Positions 25,193-36,079 are shown, counted from the stretch's first letter. The stretch is DNA of 64,000 bases from Brevibacillus sedimenti (GCF_020923495.1 NZ_CP064048.1:1452001-1516000), one strand, 5' to 3'. The notes: generated from the letters alone by a model not told the origin. Made by a program: numbers and translations.

Positions 25193-26131
25193 TCACACGC
25201 CTTCTTCGACCGGAGCCGCCACGCTTTTGAGGATGTCGTCGATCACTTCCTGCTCCGTCACGTGCAGTTCCGCTTCCATTGACAGGCGGATGCGGTGGAC
25301 GGCCAAAGCGGGAAACACGGCTTTGACATCGTCAGGCAGGACGTAGGTGCGCCCGTCCAGGTAAGCGGACGCCTGCGCCGAGCGCAGCAGGGCGATCATG
25401 GCGCGGGGGCTGAGACCCGTTTCCACGGAGCGGTGGTGACGGGTGGCTGCCGTCAGATCGATGATGTACTCCTCCACGGCGGGGCTGACGTGCACCGCTG
25501 TCACGTCCCGCTGCATGGCAGCGATCTCGTCGACGGTGATCACCGGCTTCACCTGCTCCAGCGGTGAGCCTGTCCGGAACCGCCGCAGGATCTCCCGGGC
25601 GTCTTCCCTGCTGCCGTAGCCAAGCGACAGGCGGAACAAGAAGCGGTCCAGCTGCGCTTCCGGAAGCGGATAGGTTCCCTCTGATTCGATCGGGTTTTGC
25701 GTGGCGATCACCAACAGCGTCGGCGGCAGGGGGAGTGTCACCCCTTCGATGGTTACCTGCCGTTCTTCCATGCATTCCAACAGGCCGGATTGCGTTCGCG
25801 GCGTGGCCCGGTTGATCTCGTCAGCCAGAAGCACGTCGGCGAATACCGGTCCCCGACGCAGCTCGAACTCGCCGGTCCGCTGGTTGAACACGTGCAGCCC
25901 GACCACGTCTGAAGGCAGCAGGTCAGCGGTAAACTGCACCCGGTTGTAGGTACCGCCGATCGCCTGGGCGAGCGTTTTGGCCAACACGGTCTTGCCCATG
26001 CCGGGCAGGTCCTCCAGGAGCACGTGGCCGCGGGCCAATAGAGCCGTCACAAGCAGCCGGATTTGCGGCGCCTTGCCGACAATGACGCGGTTGATGCTTT
26101 CCAGCAATGTGTCCAAAGGACGATGGATCAT
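25193..26131 (-). CDS. MoxR-family AAA+ ATPase
   Basis: The 312-residue ATPase shows Walker A (LLEDLPGMGKTVLAKTLA, about 38-55), Walker B (ADVLLADEINRA), sensor 1 (VIATQNPIESEGTYPLPEAQLDRF) and a C-terminal lid (SPRAMIALLRSAQA). MoxR proteins act as chaperone-like remodelers for partner proteins, here presumably the DUF58 product. The longer frame ends at ATG 26131, preceded by GGAGACGT. Confidence 0.93.
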   Translation of the reverse strand: MIHRPLDTLLESINRVIVGKAPQIRLLVTALLARGHVLLEDLPGMGKTVLAKTLAQAIGGTYNRVQFTADLLPSDVVGLHVFNQRTGEFELRRGPVFADVLLADEINRATPRTQSGLLECMEERQVTIEGVTLPLPPTLLVIATQNPIESEGTYPLPEAQLDRFLFRLSLGYGSREDAREILRRFRTGSPLEQVKPVITVDEIAAMQRDVTAVHVSPAVEEYIIDLTAATRHHRSVETGLSPRAMIALLRSAQASAYLDGRTYVLPDDVKAVFPALAVHRIRLSMEAELHVTEQEVIDDILKSVAAPVEEGV

Positions 26132-26320
26132 GCGGACGTCTCCTTTATCGGAAAATAGGGCACCGGTAGTTCCAGTATGGAAGGTATTATACAGCGCGAC
26201 ACCTTATTTTGCCAAATCTTCATAAAATTTTTGGGGTTTGATAAAATCGCAGGGAAACGAGCGAGCCGAAAATCCCGACAAAACGTAATTCAATAAATAA
26301 TAGGTAAAGGGGCTGGTGCT

Positions 26321-26686
26321 TTGCGGATAAAGAAAGTGCTTTTCGTGGCTTTGGTCGTCTTGATTTTGATTGCTGCTCTTGTTGGCATCGTCGTGTACCA
26401 TTTCTTTTTCTCGATGTCCAATCTTCCAGAAGGGACATTCATCAAGGAATCGGCTTCGCCTTCAAATGAATACGTCATCAAACTATACCTTGTTGACGGC
26501 GGCGCTACTGTTTCTACAGCGATCAGGGGTGAACTGGTAACAAGTACAGGGGAAAAACGCAATATCTATTGGGAGTATCGCGTTGATACAGCATCTATTG
26601 AATGGAAGGACGATCACACTGTTGTTATTAACGGTCATTCGTTAAATCTTTTAAACAATGACGTGTATGACTGGCGAAGGCAATAG
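26321..26686 (+). CDS. DUF5412-like membrane-anchored protein
   Basis: TTG 26321 lies about eight bases after AAAGGGG. The 121-residue product has one N-terminal membrane helix (6-30, FVALVVLILIAALVGIVVY) and an outward domain with SPSNEYVIKLYLVDGGATVSTAIRGEL and NIYWEYRVDTASIEWKDDHTVVINGHSLNL, a pattern I associate with DUF5412 proteins of Bacillus. AT-rich compared with its neighbours. Function unknown. Confidence 0.75.
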   Translation: MRIKKVLFVALVVLILIAALVGIVVYHFFFSMSNLPEGTFIKESASPSNEYVIKLYLVDGGATVSTAIRGELVTSTGEKRNIYWEYRVDTASIEWKDDHTVVINGHSLNLLNNDVYDWRRQ

Positions 26687-26760
26687 AGAGAAGGAGAATC
26701 CCGATATCACCATGATGTAATCTTGCGCCCGAATGTGGAAAATCCGGCGTCCTGCAATAG

Positions 26761-26793
26761 AAAAACAGCGAAGGGGAACTCCCTTCGCTGTTT
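26761..26793 (-). terminator. Terminator of metY
   Basis: AAACAGCGAAGGG and CCCTTCGCTGTTT form a perfect 13-bp stem around a 5-nt loop; the minus strand continues with T residues. Confidence 0.87.
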
Positions 26794-26873
26794 GATGCAA
26801 ACGAACGCGGACGCTCGCCATCCTTGGACGCTTTGCGCGCGACGGGCGCCCGTGCGTTGACCTGTCTCGTACC

Positions 26874-28265
<1,392 letters not shown>

Positions 28266-28284
28266 TCATTCCGAATCAAGCGGC

Positions 28285-28395
28285 CGTTTCATCTCTCAGA
28301 ATCCGGGATTCTGCAGGAATTGGCACCATGCAAGCAGGATGCTTGCCGGTTGCCGGGCTTCATTGGGCCTGTCCCTCCGCCGCTCTTGATGAAAT
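28285..28395 (-). promoter_or_regulatory. SAM-I (S-box) riboswitch controlling metY
   Basis: Read on the minus strand, the conserved S-box elements appear in order: ATCAAGAGCGGCGGAGGGA, CAGGCCC, AATGAAGCCCGGCAACCGG, GGTGCCAATTCC and TGAGAGATGA. A terminator follows, so SAM binding should switch the gene off. Confidence 0.95.
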
Positions 28396-28426
28396 CGAAA
28401 GATTTTGCAAATTGTGCTTACTTGGT

Positions 28427-28455
28427 ATTATAGGGGGGCCGCCGGGTTTGGTCAA
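28427..28455 (-). promoter_or_regulatory. Promoter of metY
   Basis: On the minus strand TTGACC (28455-28450) and TATAAT (28432-28427) are 17 bp apart, about 30 bases before the riboswitch. Confidence 0.78.
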
Positions 28456-28669
28456 TAAGAATTTCCGGGTAAGTCAAGGGGATTTGTTGTGATTGCGTTT
28501 CGTGTGATGGTGCCCGCCCAAAAAATTCCTTCTATATTTTTCCTGATTCTGACGAATTATTGAACACACGTCCGTGCAGGGAGGGTCATATACGAAAACA
28601 GCCGCCGGTATGGTATGATGGGTGACGGTATGGAATCCATATTTATGAAGATACAGGAGGCTTGTACAT

Positions 28670-28984
28670 ATGGCGGAACAAGGGGTAAAGGAAATCACGC
28701 CGCAGGAGCTGATGGAGAAGCTGGCTGCGGGAGAGAAGGTGCAGGTTATCGATGTGCGCGAGTTGGAGGAGTGGAATGCGGGCCACATCAAGCAAGCCAA
28801 ACTGATTCCGCTTGGCTTTTTGCCGCATCGCGTCGATGAGCTGGACAAGGAGACACCGGTCGTGCTGGTCTGCCGAAGCGGCGCCCGCAGTCACATGGCC
28901 ACCCAGTATTTGCAGGAATTGGGCTTCGATGCGGCCAACATGGTGGGCGGTATGCTCGCTTGGCCGGGAGAAACGGAAGCGTAA
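28670..28984 (+). CDS. Rhodanese-like domain protein
   Basis: The 104-residue single-domain protein has the rhodanese elements VQVIDVRELEEWNAGHI and the active-site loop VCRSGARSH with its catalytic Cys (about 70). It would transfer sulfane sulfur. ATG 28670 follows AGGAGG. It shares no obvious terminator with the SCO1 gene 73 bases downstream and may be cotranscribed with it. Confidence 0.93.
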   Translation: MAEQGVKEITPQELMEKLAAGEKVQVIDVRELEEWNAGHIKQAKLIPLGFLPHRVDELDKETPVVLVCRSGARSHMATQYLQELGFDAANMVGGMLAWPGETEA

Positions 28985-29057
28985 CGTATCGGTGCAGAGA
29001 TAAACGCGCGTGATCGCCATTTGGCAACAGCGCGATCAGGAAGAGGAGGCACGTGAT

Positions 29058-29672
29058 ATGAGCGAAGGCAAAGTGTCGTTCTGGCAGCGCTACTGGTTTG
29101 CCGTGCTGGCCGCCGTGCTGGGGATGCTCGTCGTCGGTGTATTCGGCTACCAGTACTGGCAAAAAAGTCAGATCCCCGTCATGAAGCAGATAAACGACTT
29201 TGCGCTGGATAACATCGACGGGTCCACATTTACCCTGTCCGGAACCAACGGCAAGGTTCGGCTGGTGGAGTTCATCTTTACCCACTGTCCGGATATCTGC
29301 CCGGCCACGACGTTTAACATGGCCAAGATGCAGGAACAGCTGAAGGCCAAAGGGCTGTTCAAAGACAAGGTGGCGTTTGTGACGATCACCTTTGACCCGG
29401 AGCGGGATACGCCGGACGTGCTCAAGGAGTACGCCGACAAGTTTGGTGCCGATCTGAGCGGCTGGTACTTCCTGCGCGGCGATCAAGCCACCGTGGAAAA
29501 AGTGACCAAGGACTTTGGCATCGCCGTGCTGAAACAGCCAGACGGTTCGTTTGCGCACACCGCCGTCATGTTCCTCGTCGACAAGGACGGCAACATGCGC
29601 CGCGTGTACGGGATGGCGTCCAAAATGGATATGGACAGCATGTTGAAAGACATTGAGCTGTTGGCTGATTAG
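29058..29672 (+). CDS. SCO1/SenC family copper chaperone, thioredoxin-like
   Basis: The 204-residue protein is anchored by one N-terminal helix (13-35) and faces outward. It has the copper-binding CPDIC pair (THCPDICPAT, about 76-80) and the distant His of FAHTAVMFLVD. Such proteins deliver copper to the CuA site of cytochrome c oxidase. ATG 29058 follows GAGGAGG. Confidence 0.93.
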   Translation: MSEGKVSFWQRYWFAVLAAVLGMLVVGVFGYQYWQKSQIPVMKQINDFALDNIDGSTFTLSGTNGKVRLVEFIFTHCPDICPATTFNMAKMQEQLKAKGLFKDKVAFVTITFDPERDTPDVLKEYADKFGADLSGWYFLRGDQATVEKVTKDFGIAVLKQPDGSFAHTAVMFLVDKDGNMRRVYGMASKMDMDSMLKDIELLAD

Positions 29673-29716
29673 TCAGCCATTCGGGAGTGCTTCTGCCGGA
29701 AATCAATATTCGACAA

Positions 29717-29761
29717 AACCCGCCCAAGCCGGACCTGACGTGTTCAGTCCCGGGGCGGGTT
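29717..29761. terminator. Shared terminator between SCO1 and DUF3889 genes
   Basis: AACCCGCCC and GGGCGGGTT form a 9-bp stem between convergent genes. The T-run is better on the minus strand (TTTTGTCG). Confidence 0.65.
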
Positions 29762-29820
29762 CATCTGTTTCATGGACGGTTCCATTCAAACATCACGGGT
29801 CTCTTCGTCACATTGGCTGT

Positions 29821-30144
29821 TCAGCCGGTCTCTTCCAAACGGATGGCGATGACCTTCTCCGTCTGCTTGTCAAACTCGATCCGCACGATAACGGCCCACA
29901 TGCGTCTGCCCTCCCGGAGCAGCAGCTTGAACGTTTCTTCCCACGTAGCAGGCGTTTTGCTCGTCCGCCCGACATGCAGGTAGTCGACAATTTCCGCTTG
30001 CGGGTACGTTTTCATCGTGTGTTCGATCGCGAGCCGCCCCCATTTGGCGTAGGGAGGCTGCGCAGAGGCCGGCAGGGCGTGGAGGAGCAGCAGCACCGCC
30101 GCACATGCAGCTATCCAGCCCCGTCGGTGCAATCGGTCACGCAT
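29821..30144 (-). CDS. DUF3889 family secreted protein
   Basis: The 107-residue product has a signal peptide (WIAACAAVLLLLHALPASA) and the DUF3889 pattern PPYAKWGRLAIEHTMKTYPQAEIVDYLHVGR... FKLLLREG... IEFDKQTEKV. ATG 30144 is the best start, but its ribosome binding site (AGGTG, ten bases away) is weak. The fold and function of this Bacillus family are unknown. Confidence 0.83.
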   Translation of the reverse strand: MRDRLHRRGWIAACAAVLLLLHALPASAQPPYAKWGRLAIEHTMKTYPQAEIVDYLHVGRTSKTPATWEETFKLLLREGRRMWAVIVRIEFDKQTEKVIAIRLEETG

Positions 30145-30462
30145 CAGGGCGCACCTGCCTCTCCGTAGTAAATGTCCGCAGAAAATATCGCTTGAGCGGT
30201 AGTGTGCCCGATTACCGGCATCATACTCGCTGCAGCCAGGACCACCAAAGATGATAGATAGACCCTGCGCCCTTGCGGCAGATGGCGGTTCATGAGGGCT
30301 CTTTTTTTGCTGCCGGATTCTTTTCATGATCCGGTTGCAGAATGCGGGAAAATGGCAAGACTGGATGAAACGAAGGCGATCCGATGTGATACAATAAAAG
30401 GTGGCATGCATTGGTCGGGTTTCCAATAACACATGCACGAAATCTATTGGGAGGAACGAGTA
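30145..30462. other. Divergent intergenic region
   Basis: About 320 bases separate DUF3889 and RNase J. A T-rich run (CTCTTTTTTT) after a weak GCCCT/AGGGC pairing lies near 30300. TGTGATACAATAA at 30385-30397 contains a TACAAT -10 that also precedes tex in this window. No gene is seen. Confidence 0.5.
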
Positions 30463-32115
30463 TTGAGCGACGTAAAGATTTTCGCGATGGGCGGTCTCGG
30501 CGAAATCGGCAAAAACATGTACTGTGTCGAGTACGAAGACGAGATCATCATCATCGACTGCGGGGTCAAATTTCCCGAGAACGAGATGTTCGGCATTGAC
30601 CTGGTCATCCCGGACATCACCTATCTGATCGAGAATCAGCATAAGATCAAGGCGCTGCTGTTGACGCACGGACACGAGGACCATATCGGTGCCATTCCGT
30701 ATGTGTTGAAGCAGATCAAGGTGCCGATTTACGGCGGCCGCCTCACCCTGGGCCTGGTCAAGGCCAAGCTGGAAGAACACCGGATGCAGAACGAGGTAAA
30801 GCTGATCCCGATTTCGGAGGACACGGAGATTCCGTTCAAAAAGCTGAAAGCCACCTTTTTCCGCACCAACCACAGCATTCCCGATTCGTTCGGTATCGTT
30901 ATCCACACGCCGGAGGGCATGGTTATTCACACGGGCGACTTCAAGTTTGACCTGACGCCCGTCGGCCCCACTACGGAGTTCGGCAAAATCGCACGGATCG
31001 GCAGCAGCGGCGACGTGCTGGCACTGCTGTCGGACAGCACCAACAGCGAACGGTACGGATTTACCATGTCGGAGCGCACGGTGGGCGAAGGCATTCTCGA
31101 CGTGGTGAAAAAGGCGCGCGGTCGGATTATCCTGGCCACATTCGCGTCAAACGTGCACCGCCTGCAGCAGGTGGTGGACGCGGCCATGGAGTGCGACCGG
31201 AAAGTGGCGGTCATCGGCCGCAGCATGGAAAAAGTGTTTCAGATCGGACAAGAACTGGGTTACATCCAGATGCCGGAGGGCATGCTGATTGACGTCAAGC
31301 ACATCGACAACTACGCGGACAACCAGGTGTTGATCATCTGCACGGGCAGCCAGGGCGAGCCGATGGCAGCACTGACCCGCATCGCCTCCGGGTCCCACCG
31401 CTCGGTGCAGATTTATCCGGAGGACACGGTGATCATCTCCGCTTCGCCGATCCCGGGCAACACGGTAAACGTCAGCCGGACGATTGACAAGCTGTACCGG
31501 GCGGGAGCCAACGTGGTGCTGAGCCACGTATTTGACATCCACGCGTCCGGCCACGGCAGCAGCGAGGAACTGAAGCTGATGCTTAACTTTATCCGCCCCC
31601 GCTACTTTGTGCCGATCCACGGCGAGTACCGCATGCTGAAAATGCACGCCAGACTGGCGCAGCAGGTGGGCATCGAGGAGAGCAACATCTTCATCATGGA
31701 CAACGGCGATGTGCTCAACTGCACGCGGGAAAAAGCATGGCTGAGCAAAGTGCCCGCCGGAATTGTCCTGATCGACGGCAGCGGCGTGGGCGACGTCGGC
31801 AACATCGTGCTGCGCGACCGCAAGCACCTGGCGGAAGACGGCCTGATGGTGGTCGTGGTAAGCCTGGACATGAAAAACTTCAAGATCCTGACCGGCCCGG
31901 ACATCGTCAGCCGCGGCTTTGTCTACGTGCGCGGATCGGAATCGCTGATCCAGGAGGCCACCGTGCTCGTCCGCCAGAAGCTGCAGGAGGCGCTGGACAA
32001 GAAGATCAAGGAATGGTCCGAGCTGAAGTCGCAGATCAACGAAGTGATCAAGCCGTTCATTTATGAAAAAACCGGCCGCAATCCGATGATTTTGACCATC
32101 CTGATGGAAGTGTAG
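30463..32115 (+). CDS. rnjA: Ribonuclease J
   Basis: RNase J is a metallo-beta-lactamase-fold 5'-3' exo- and endonuclease for mRNA decay and rRNA maturation. The TTG at 30463, eight bases after GGGAGG, gives 550 residues starting MSDVKIFAMGGLGEIGKN; an ATG at 30433 is also in frame. The zinc motif THGHEDHIGA is intact, with VIHTGDFKFD, SGHGSSEE and the PIHGEYRM loop. The complete HGHEDH makes it RNase J1-like; in B. subtilis J2 this motif is altered. No partner J gene is present here. Confidence 0.94.
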   Translation: MSDVKIFAMGGLGEIGKNMYCVEYEDEIIIIDCGVKFPENEMFGIDLVIPDITYLIENQHKIKALLLTHGHEDHIGAIPYVLKQIKVPIYGGRLTLGLVKAKLEEHRMQNEVKLIPISEDTEIPFKKLKATFFRTNHSIPDSFGIVIHTPEGMVIHTGDFKFDLTPVGPTTEFGKIARIGSSGDVLALLSDSTNSERYGFTMSERTVGEGILDVVKKARGRIILATFASNVHRLQQVVDAAMECDRKVAVIGRSMEKVFQIGQELGYIQMPEGMLIDVKHIDNYADNQVLIICTGSQGEPMAALTRIASGSHRSVQIYPEDTVIISASPIPGNTVNVSRTIDKLYRAGANVVLSHVFDIHASGHGSSEELKLMLNFIRPRYFVPIHGEYRMLKMHARLAQQVGIEESNIFIMDNGDVLNCTREKAWLSKVPAGIVLIDGSGVGDVGNIVLRDRKHLAEDGLMVVVVSLDMKNFKILTGPDIVSRGFVYVRGSESLIQEATVLVRQKLQEALDKKIKEWSELKSQINEVIKPFIYEKTGRNPMILTILMEV

Positions 32116-32219
32116 GCGCGGCCAAACCGGTGAAAGTGTCGGAACCCATTCTCCAATGGGCTTTCACGGGATATAATTGATAACGAGCAAATGTACCGGA
32201 AAAAAGGAGAGAATGCCCC

Positions 32220-32651
32220 ATGATGTCCTACGAGGCATACATGAATCAAGTGATTCAACCGATGCGCGACGAGCTGACCCGCGTCGGCTTTACCGAACTG
32301 CGCACGGCGGAGGAAGTGGAAAAAACGCTGCCGAACCTGAAAGGCACCGCACTGATTGTGGTCAACTCCGTCTGCGGCTGCGCGGCCGGTCTGGCCCGTC
32401 CGGCCGTGGCTCACTCGCTCAACCATCCGAAAAAGCCGGATCACCTCTACACCGTCTTCGCCGGTCAGGACAAAGAGGCGACCGCCAAGGCGCGTGAGTA
32501 CTTTGAAGGCTATCCGCCGTCGTCGCCGTCGTTTGCCCTGATGAAGGACGGCAAACTGGTGACGATGATCGAGCGCCATCAGATCGAAAACAACGACCTG
32601 GTGACCATTTCCAAGCTGTTGACCGACGCGTACGATAAATATTGCGACTAA
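32220..32651 (+). CDS. brxA: Bacilliredoxin, BrxA/BrxB family
   Basis: The 143-residue thioredoxin-fold protein has the CGC redox pair Cys52/Cys54 (VVNSVCGCAAGLARPA). It removes bacillithiol from mixed disulfides on proteins, as known for B. subtilis YphP/YqiW. GQDKEATAKAREYFEGYPPSSPSFAL is diagnostic. It implies that the organism makes bacillithiol. The ATG at 32220 follows AAGGAG; an adjacent ATG at 32223 is equally possible. Confidence 0.93.
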   Translation: MMSYEAYMNQVIQPMRDELTRVGFTELRTAEEVEKTLPNLKGTALIVVNSVCGCAAGLARPAVAHSLNHPKKPDHLYTVFAGQDKEATAKAREYFEGYPPSSPSFALMKDGKLVTMIERHQIENNDLVTISKLLTDAYDKYCD

Positions 32652-32665
32652 CATCGAACATGAGG

Positions 32666-32695
32666 CAAGACGCTCCGCTGCGGGCGTCTTGTTCT
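32666..32695 (+). terminator. Terminator of the bacilliredoxin gene
   Basis: CAAGACGC and GCGTCTTG form an 8-bp stem followed by a short TTCT run. Confidence 0.55.
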
Positions 32696-32828
32696 GCGTG
32701 GTTGTAAAAACGAATTGCCACAGCCCGGCACCCCCATGGACCCGCCGCCAGGCTGCTTGCAAGCCGCTGCGGTGGGATGCGGTTCGCGGGGGAACGCCCG
32801 GGCGCATGTTGCGAAAGGATGACCAAGC

Positions 32829-33701
32829 ATGATTACCCGTTCATTTGGACGAGACCCTCATCAGGTCTCCCTGCTGGGCTTTGGCGCCCAGCGCATTGTG
32901 GATGAACACGGCTGCAGCGAGGAAAATGCGATTGCCATTGTCCGCCGCGCCGTGGAATTAGGCGTCAACTACTTTGATACGGCGCCCAGTTACAGCGACG
33001 GCCAGTCGGAGACGCGGCTGGGCAAGGGACTGAAAGGGCTGCGCGACAAGGTGTGGATCGCCACCAAAACCGGCGGTCGGACGCGTGATTTGGCCTGGCG
33101 CGATCTGGAAGCCAGCTTGAAGCGGCTCCAGACCGATTACGTCGACGAGTGGCGGGTGCACAACGTCATGCAGCCGCACGACTTTGAAGCCATTTTTGCC
33201 AAGGGCGGCGCCCTGGAAGCACTCGTCGAGGCTCGGGAACAGGGGCTGGTGCGCAAGCTGAGCATCAGCGGCCATACCGATCCCCGTTTGCTGGCGGAAG
33301 CCATTCGCCGCTTCCCGTTTGACAGCGCACTGGTCGCCCTGTCGGCGCTGGATCACTTTATCTACAGCTTTGCCCACGAATTCGTTCCGCTGGCGGTGGA
33401 AAAAGGCGTGGCTGTCATCGGGATGAAGGTGATGGCGCTGGGCCAACTGGCGCCGTGGACGGAACAGGCTCTGCGCTACACCTGGAGTCTGCCCGTGTCC
33501 ACCGCGATCCTCGGGGTCAGCAAGATGAGCGAACTGGAGGCGGATGTGGAGGCGGCAAACCGCTTTGTCCCAATGACCGACATCGAGCGGGTCGCCTTTT
33601 TCCAGGAGATCATTTCGCTCGTCCGTCCCGACGTGCTGCGCTGGAAGGCAAGCGAATGGATGTCCGGCGAGTGGTACCAGCTGCCGGAGCTGAAGTTTTA
33701 A
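32829..33701 (+). CDS. Aldo/keto reductase
   Basis: The 290-residue TIM-barrel oxidoreductase shows VNYFDTAPSYSDGQSETRLG (catalytic Asp and Tyr region), the Lys of WIATKTGGR and DEWRVHNV where many members have HxxH. The AKR NADPH-binding end is partly recognisable (STAILGVSKMSEL). It follows AAAGGATG. Substrate unknown; the gene is apparently monocistronic. Confidence 0.9.
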   Translation: MITRSFGRDPHQVSLLGFGAQRIVDEHGCSEENAIAIVRRAVELGVNYFDTAPSYSDGQSETRLGKGLKGLRDKVWIATKTGGRTRDLAWRDLEASLKRLQTDYVDEWRVHNVMQPHDFEAIFAKGGALEALVEAREQGLVRKLSISGHTDPRLLAEAIRRFPFDSALVALSALDHFIYSFAHEFVPLAVEKGVAVIGMKVMALGQLAPWTEQALRYTWSLPVSTAILGVSKMSELEADVEAANRFVPMTDIERVAFFQEIISLVRPDVLRWKASEWMSGEWYQLPELKF

Positions 33702-33724
33702 CTGTGGAGATAACCGCGGAGACA

Positions 33725-33758
33725 AACGCTCTTTTCCAAAATGGAAAAGAGCGTTATT
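33725..33758 (+). terminator. Terminator of the aldo/keto reductase gene
   Basis: AACGCTCTTTTCC and GGAAAAGAGCGTT form a perfect 13-bp stem followed by an AT-rich run. Confidence 0.8.
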
Positions 33759-33839
33759 ATTTGAATGAACTGGAATTTTATTGTACGTGCCTGAATACCC
33801 TTGGCAGTGAGACAAAATCCATAGAGCGGGGGAGACAGG

Positions 33840-34868
33840 ATGCAAAACGAGAAGAAGTCACAGTTACAACAGGCGTTAGCCGATCGGGTCATGGAATGGA
33901 TCACCGGGGGATGGGTGCAGCAGGCCATCTATGTTGCCGCCAAGCTGGGAATTGCTGATCTGCTGGCGGATGGGCCGAAGAACGTCGGCGAGCTTGCCGA
34001 GGCGACCGAGACGCATGCCCCGTCGCTCCATCGCATTTTGAGGGCGCTGTGCGGCATCGGGCTGTTTCGGGAGGAAGGTGAGCAGCGGTTTGCACTGGGG
34101 CCGCTCGGTTCGTATCTGCAGTCAGGAGCGAACAGCCTGCGCGGCATGGCGATCATGATGGGGGAAAAATGGCATCGGGACGCGTGGAGCAACATCATGT
34201 ATACGGTGAAAACGGGCAAATCGGCATTTCAGGACGTGCACGGCATGGGCGTTTTTGCGTACCTGGAGCGTCATCCCGATGCGGGTGAGCAGTTCAACCA
34301 GGCCATGTCGGACATGTCCAACCGGATGGCGTCGGCGCTGGTGCGGGCGTACGACTTTTCCCCATATGACAAGGTGATCGACGTGGGAGGCGGTCACGGC
34401 CGATTAATGACCGCCATCCTGAATGCTTATCCGGGGCTGAAAGGGGCGATCTATGACGTTCCCGCCGTAATTGAGGGCACCCGGCGGCACATTGCCGAGG
34501 CCGGGCTTGCGGATCGGTGCGCGTGTATCGGCGGCAGCTTTTTTGAATCGGTTCCGGCAGGCGGCGATCTGTACATGATGAAGAACATTATCCACGACTG
34601 GAACGACGAGGAAGCCGTTGCCATTTTCCGCAACTGCCGACGGGCCATCCGGGAAGACGGAAAGCTCCTGGTGATCGAGATGGTCGTTCCGGCCAATAAT
34701 CAACCGCATCCGTCCATGTTGATTGATCTGGAAATGATGATCATGGCTACGGGAAAGGAACGGACCGAGGCGGAGTTCCGGACGCTTTTCCGGAGAGCGG
34801 GCTTTGAACTGCAGCGGATCATTCCGACGTCTGCAGCCGTCTCAATGCTGGAGGCTGTCCCTGTGTGA
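33840..34868 (+). CDS. SAM-dependent O-methyltransferase (acetylserotonin OMT-like)
   Basis: The 342-residue protein has an N-terminal winged-helix dimerisation domain (20-100, AAKLGIADLLADGPKNVGELAEATE... LHRILRALCGIGLF) and a Rossmann SAM domain with VIDVGGGHGRLM (about 180) and the class signature NIIHDWNDEEAVAIFRNCRRAI. This architecture is typical of plant-type O-methyltransferases and antibiotic tailoring enzymes, but no biosynthetic cluster surrounds it. ATG 33840 follows GGGGGAGACAGG. Substrate unknown. Confidence 0.9.
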   Translation: MQNEKKSQLQQALADRVMEWITGGWVQQAIYVAAKLGIADLLADGPKNVGELAEATETHAPSLHRILRALCGIGLFREEGEQRFALGPLGSYLQSGANSLRGMAIMMGEKWHRDAWSNIMYTVKTGKSAFQDVHGMGVFAYLERHPDAGEQFNQAMSDMSNRMASALVRAYDFSPYDKVIDVGGGHGRLMTAILNAYPGLKGAIYDVPAVIEGTRRHIAEAGLADRCACIGGSFFESVPAGGDLYMMKNIIHDWNDEEAVAIFRNCRRAIREDGKLLVIEMVVPANNQPHPSMLIDLEMMIMATGKERTEAEFRTLFRRAGFELQRIIPTSAAVSMLEAVPV

Positions 34869-34918
34869 CAGGATGGCCCAGTCAATCTGTTTAACAATAG
34901 CATAGCCCAATGTTTGTG

Positions 34919-34960
34919 ATGACACCTCATCCGCGTGTAGCAGGGAGGTGTCATTTTTTA
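34919..34960 (+). terminator. Terminator of the methyltransferase gene
   Basis: ATGACACCTC and GAGGTGTCAT form a 10-bp stem followed by six T residues. Confidence 0.85.
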
Positions 34961-35101
34961 TTCAAGCATCGCCAGGTCACATGCGCACCTACATAACAAG
35001 ATTCCAGCCAAATATAGGGTGCCCGCCTTCGACCGGATTCGAGTATACTAGACAAAGTGGGGAGTATATTATCTGAAAGAGACAAAGGTGGCGTTTTCCA
35101 T

Positions 35102-36079
35102 ATGCGCTTTTTGAAACGAATGCTGCTCCTCCTGATCGTGGCAGTCGCTGCGGCAGGGGGGTACTACGGATATTCGCTGTATCAATTTGCCGAGGACATT
35201 CAACAGCCAAACGTAATCGACCATCCCGCCGGCGGCGCGACCAAGGCGGCGGAGATTCCCACGTGGGACGGCAAGGAGCGCGTCAACATCCTGTTGATGG
35301 GCGTTGACCGGCGCGGCATGCGCAGCAACGCGCTGCCCCGTTCCGATTCGATGATGCTGCTCAGCATTGATCCGGTTGCGAAACGATATGATTTGTTTTC
35401 GATTTTGCGCGATACCTACGTAGAGATTCCCGACCACGGACATGCGCGAATCAATGCGGCAATTGTCGAAGGCGGGCCGGAATTGGCGATGGAAACCGTG
35501 AGCCAGTTTACCGGGCTGCCGGTGAACCGGTATGTGATCACCGACTTCGAGGGCTTCAAGCATCTGATTGACGCTGTCGGCGGCGTGGAGCTGTACGTGG
35601 AGAAAAACATGCGGTACCGCGACCCTACGGACAAGGGCATGTACGATATTGATCTGAAAAAAGGGCTGCAGCGGCTTGACGGCTCCAAGGCGCTGCAATA
35701 CGTCCGCTTCCGTCACGACGCGACGTCCGACTACACGCGGACGGAGCGGCAGCGGAAGCTGATGGCCGCGCTGGCCGACCAGATGAAGAGCGGCACCACG
35801 CTGATCCAACTGCCGTCCATTTTGAAAGAAATTACCCCGTACGTGCAGACCAACATCAGCTCTCTGGACATGTTGAAGCTGGCCTCGCTCGGATTGACGC
35901 TGAACACCGAACAGCCCGGTCAGTATCAGCTTCCGCCAATGGGGATGTTCAGCGAATCCAATCGCGCCGGTGCTGTCCTTATTCCTGATGTGGAACGTGT
36001 TCAGGCTTTTGTTCAGGAAAAACTGCAAGCCCAACCGGAAGCCAATTCCGCGGGGGAAACGGACGGGAAGCAGAGCTGA
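35102..36079 (+). CDS. LCP family cell-wall polymer ligase (LytR-CpsA-Psr)
   Basis: The 325-residue protein has one N-terminal helix (4-27) and an extracellular LCP domain: NILLMGVDRR, RSDSMMLLSIDP, FSILRDTYVEIPDHGHARINAA, DYTRTERQRKLM. LCP enzymes attach teichoic acids or other polymers from lipid carriers to peptidoglycan. ATG 35102 has a weak binding site (AAAGGTGG, eleven bases upstream); an in-frame upstream start at 35057 is less protein-like. Confidence 0.93.
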   Translation: MRFLKRMLLLLIVAVAAAGGYYGYSLYQFAEDIQQPNVIDHPAGGATKAAEIPTWDGKERVNILLMGVDRRGMRSNALPRSDSMMLLSIDPVAKRYDLFSILRDTYVEIPDHGHARINAAIVEGGPELAMETVSQFTGLPVNRYVITDFEGFKHLIDAVGGVELYVEKNMRYRDPTDKGMYDIDLKKGLQRLDGSKALQYVRFRHDATSDYTRTERQRKLMAALADQMKSGTTLIQLPSILKEITPYVQTNISSLDMLKLASLGLTLNTEQPGQYQLPPMGMFSESNRAGAVLIPDVERVQAFVQEKLQAQPEANSAGETDGKQS

